Below, piece after piece: positions 42,518-44,886 of a stretch of DNA of 44,886 nt. Location of the stretch: assembly GCA_905480475.1 (NCBI GenBank), contig CAJQQO010000111.1, forward strand, positions 1 through 44,886, read 5' to 3'. The notes under the pieces are model-generated. The model searched no databases. It was not told where the DNA came from and was given only the letters and a program-made list of their open reading frames with translations. Numbering within the stretch: the first letter of the stretch is position 1; each line of letters begins with the position of its first letter. Position numbers and translations under genes: made by a program. Source of the stretch: an uncultured Pseudomonadales bacterium (GTDB lineage: Bacteria; Pseudomonadota; Gammaproteobacteria; Pseudomonadales; UBA7434).

Positions 42518-44797
42518 ATGAGCAACGCTATAGCAACGCATTTACTGCGCTGGCGCTATTTATTTACGCTGATACTACTGGGGATTACAGCTTGGTTAAG
42601 TGCATCACTGGGCAACTTTGGATTTAACGCAGACTTTCGCATTTTCTTTGACGATGACGACCCACTACTGGTGGCGTATGAATCGATGGAAAAAGAATTT
42701 ACTCAATCCTATACCCAAATTTTTATTCTTGAATCCAAAGAGGGTGATTTATTTAGCCCCGAGCGTTTAGACGGTATTCAGTGGTTAAACGATAAAGCCT
42801 GGCGTTTGCCATTGGCGGAGCGTGTTATCTCGGTTGCCAACCATCAACATACTTCAGCAGATGGTGATGACCTATGGGTGGAAGATTTATTTGACCAACC
42901 CGCGGAATACTCAAGCGATCAAGTTAAGCGTATTCGCAATATTGTATTAAATGAACCCGAACTCGTTGATCGCTTGATTAATGATAGCGGCAATATCGCA
43001 TTGATAATTGTTTATTTAAATGTGCACGAAAATGAACAAGAAGCAAAACCACAGATACTGCAACAAAGTCGTGAAATCGTCAGTGAGTTTGAAAACCTGT
43101 ATCCCGATATTACGGTTCAAATTAGCGGCCAGCTCGCCGTGGACGCAAGTATTGTAGAAATTGCCGAGCGCGATGCGATCAATGTCGAGCTGGTGATGTT
43201 TTGTTGCTTACTTTTGCTACTGGCTTTTTTCTTACGCTCTGTCGCAGCGGTCATTACCGGGCTGATCATTATGCTAACCAGCGTGTTAGCGGCCACGGGT
43301 TTTCTGGGCATGGTCTATACCGACTTTAACGGTATTAACTTAAGCACACCCTATATCGTTTACATGATGGCGATTTTGGATTGCGTGCATATTATCTCGG
43401 CCTATTTTAGCCGCTTAAATGATGGCATGGACAAACACACAGCTATGCACGACAGCTTGTCCAAAAATCTGGAAGCCTTGTTTATCACCAGTATCACCAC
43501 CGCTGCTGGCTTTATGGCAATGAACTTTGCCGACTCACCACCGTTTAGAGAGTTCGGTACTGCAACGGCTTTTGGCGTGATGTTTGCGTTTCTTTGTTCA
43601 ATCACAATTATTCCAGCCTTATTGCTATTGCTGCCGGCAAAAAAAGTAAAACGCCCACCCGTCGCCAGCCTGGTTGCACTCTCACAAAACTTGTTTAAAT
43701 CGCATAATAAATGGTACCTACCGATTGGCTGGTTGGTGATTGTCATTATGATCCCAGCGGCCTTACTTAACTCACCTAACAATCATTCGATGGCAGCCTT
43801 CCACAAAGATGCGCCCATTCGTGTTGCCACCGAATTTCTTGATGAAAATTTATCGGGCACTGATATTATCGATTTTCTTATTCGCGCCGATGGACCCGGA
43901 GAAATTGTCGCGCCTGACTTTCTACAAACGATTGATGGCTTTGTTGACTGGCTGGAGTCGCAGCCGGAAGTATTAAAAGTCAGCGGCTTTCACCAAATTA
44001 TTAAACGTCTCAATAAAAGCATGCATGGTGACGACCCGGGTTACTATCGCATTCCTGATGATCGTCGCGCGGTTGCAGAGTATTTGTTAATTTATGAATC
44101 TAGCGTACCGGAAGAGCTAGACTTACAAGACAATGTCAATATCGATAAAAGCGCGCTGCGTGTGACCGCAATGCTAAGCATGTTAAGCAGCAAGGATTTA
44201 CTTAACTTTAATAACCGCGTACTCGAAAAACTTGAAACGCTTAAACCCGGTATTGCCGATTATGAATCGTCTAGTCCACCGCTGATGATGGGTTATGTCG
44301 CACAATCCAATATTATTAGCATGTTAACCGGCTGTTTATTTGTCGCCGCTTTTGTCTGTTTCAGCATGATCATTGCGTTTCGCTCTATACGCTTGGGCTT
44401 GCTATGTATGATTCCCAATTTATTACCCGCCATTGTTGCTTTCGGCTTATGCGGAATATTTATTGGTGAAATCGATATGGGTACAGCAATGATATTTAGT
44501 ATGACGCTCGGTGTTGTTGTGGATGATACTATTCACTTTGTGGTCAGTTATCGGCGGCTTAGAATAGAGGGTGGTTTATCACCGCATGAGGCAGTGCATG
44601 ACACTTACTCCTTGGTTGGTCGTGCCATCATCATTACCAGTCTGGTCTTATGTATTGGTTATATGATTCCTGTGTTTATCGCCGAGCTGCGAATGAATGT
44701 ACAGATGTATGCGTTATCGGTAGTGTGTATTGGCACGGCAATGATCGCGGATTTATTTTTCTTACCCGCTCTCCTGATTAAAACCGATAAGACATAA
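42518..44797 (+). CDS. MMPL/RND-superfamily exporter
   Basis: A 759-residue inner-membrane protein with the twofold RND layout. TM1 is at about 12-31, followed by a periplasmic loop (about 35-215). A block of five or so helices spans about 220-375 (ELVMFCCLLLLLAFFLRSVAAV, GLIIMLTSVLAATGFLG). Helix 7 is at about 398-418, a second loop follows, and a second helix block is at about 600-755. In each half a helix carries polar residues suited to proton relay (YMMAILDCVH; MTLGVVVDDTIHF). It belongs to the hydrophobe/amphiphile exporter (HAE3/MMPL-like) group that moves lipids or other hydrophobic compounds and often works with an outer-membrane or lipoprotein partner. The next gene starts eight bases after its stop. 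Confidence 0.87.
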   Translation: MSNAIATHLLRWRYLFTLILLGITAWLSASLGNFGFNADFRIFFDDDDPLLVAYESMEKEFTQSYTQIFILESKEGDLFSPERLDGIQWLNDKAWRLPLAERVISVANHQHTSADGDDLWVEDLFDQPAEYSSDQVKRIRNIVLNEPELVDRLINDSGNIALIIVYLNVHENEQEAKPQILQQSREIVSEFENLYPDITVQISGQLAVDASIVEIAERDAINVELVMFCCLLLLLAFFLRSVAAVITGLIIMLTSVLAATGFLGMVYTDFNGINLSTPYIVYMMAILDCVHIISAYFSRLNDGMDKHTAMHDSLSKNLEALFITSITTAAGFMAMNFADSPPFREFGTATAFGVMFAFLCSITIIPALLLLLPAKKVKRPPVASLVALSQNLFKSHNKWYLPIGWLVIVIMIPAALLNSPNNHSMAAFHKDAPIRVATEFLDENLSGTDIIDFLIRADGPGEIVAPDFLQTIDGFVDWLESQPEVLKVSGFHQIIKRLNKSMHGDDPGYYRIPDDRRAVAEYLLIYESSVPEELDLQDNVNIDKSALRVTAMLSMLSSKDLLNFNNRVLEKLETLKPGIADYESSSPPLMMGYVAQSNIISMLTGCLFVAAFVCFSMIIAFRSIRLGLLCMIPNLLPAIVAFGLCGIFIGEIDMGTAMIFSMTLGVVVDDTIHFVVSYRRLRIEGGLSPHEAVHDTYSLVGRAIIITSLVLCIGYMIPVFIAELRMNVQMYALSVVCIGTAMIADLFFLPALLIKTDKT

Positions 44798-44805
44798 TAT
44801 TAACC

Positions 44806-44886
44806 ATGCCGCATCAAAGATTAACAAAGTGGAATTCAGTAAAGTCCTTACCGCGCTTATCGCTAGGCACTGCAGTTTTTATTGGC
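44806..44886 (+). CDS. Start of a gene cut by the window end
   Basis: An ATG eight bases after the exporter stop opens a frame that runs to the window edge (27 codons). It has a basic start (MPHQRLTKW) and then a moderately hydrophobic stretch (LSLGTAVFIG) that could begin a signal peptide. Genes following MMPL/RND exporters often code for an outer-membrane or lipoprotein-sorting partner, but nothing in the visible part proves this. Confidence 0.4.
   Translation, partial: MPHQRLTKWNSVKSLPRLSLGTAVFIG

Overview
The window (about 45 kb, moderate GC) looks like a chromosomal segment of a heterotrophic, probably marine gammaproteobacterium. The housekeeping content (ilvE next to glnE, argE-argA, a ppk-ppx operon, hemL) resembles the Pseudomonadales/Cellvibrionales lineage. 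That placement rests on recognising gene families and neighbourhoods, not on a tree. No rRNA, tRNA, CRISPR array, IS element or phage gene was seen. Genes are densely packed on both strands, and no complete gene shows a frameshift.

Region 1 (1-18 kb) is mostly core metabolism. It holds the 3' end of ilvE facing glnE (GlnB/glutamine-controlled adenylylation of glutamine synthetase), then an orphan GspE/PilB-type ATPase. The first arginine-biosynthesis genes argE and argA follow, converging on a PlsC-like acyltransferase, then an exonuclease-GIY-YIG fusion. Next comes the polyphosphate operon ppk-ppx, divergent from a PAP2 phosphatase and a MurG-like glycosyltransferase, with a perfect FNR/Anr-type palindrome in the divergent gap. 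The region ends with a MetY-type sulfhydrylase behind a strong shared terminator.

Region 2 (18-24 kb) carries a YfaZ-like outer-membrane protein, an orphan ATP-grasp enzyme, a Na+/alanine-type symporter, and a tightly spaced aldehyde dehydrogenase/glutamine amidotransferase pair.

Region 3 (24-35 kb) is an accessory catabolic cluster for an unidentified substrate. Its products are a TauD-family dioxygenase, an acyl-CoA synthetase, an N-acyl-D-amino-acid deacylase-like amidohydrolase, an epoxide hydrolase, a sulfotransferase-like protein, an SDR, a TetR regulator, a DUF1214-like protein and an enoyl-CoA hydratase. Its control centre seems to be a perfect 40-bp palindrome at 31431-31470. This palindrome carries an identical promoter-like element (TTGCAG-N18-TATAAT) on each strand, so it may be a fully symmetric divergent promoter/operator for the nearby TetR protein. 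This is the most striking non-coding element in the window.

Region 4 (35-44.9 kb) holds an HDOD signalling protein, a CPA1-type cation/proton antiporter with a TrkA-N domain, a DUF748/AsmA-like envelope protein, hemL, an MMPL/RND-type exporter and the first codons of a further gene cut by the window edge.
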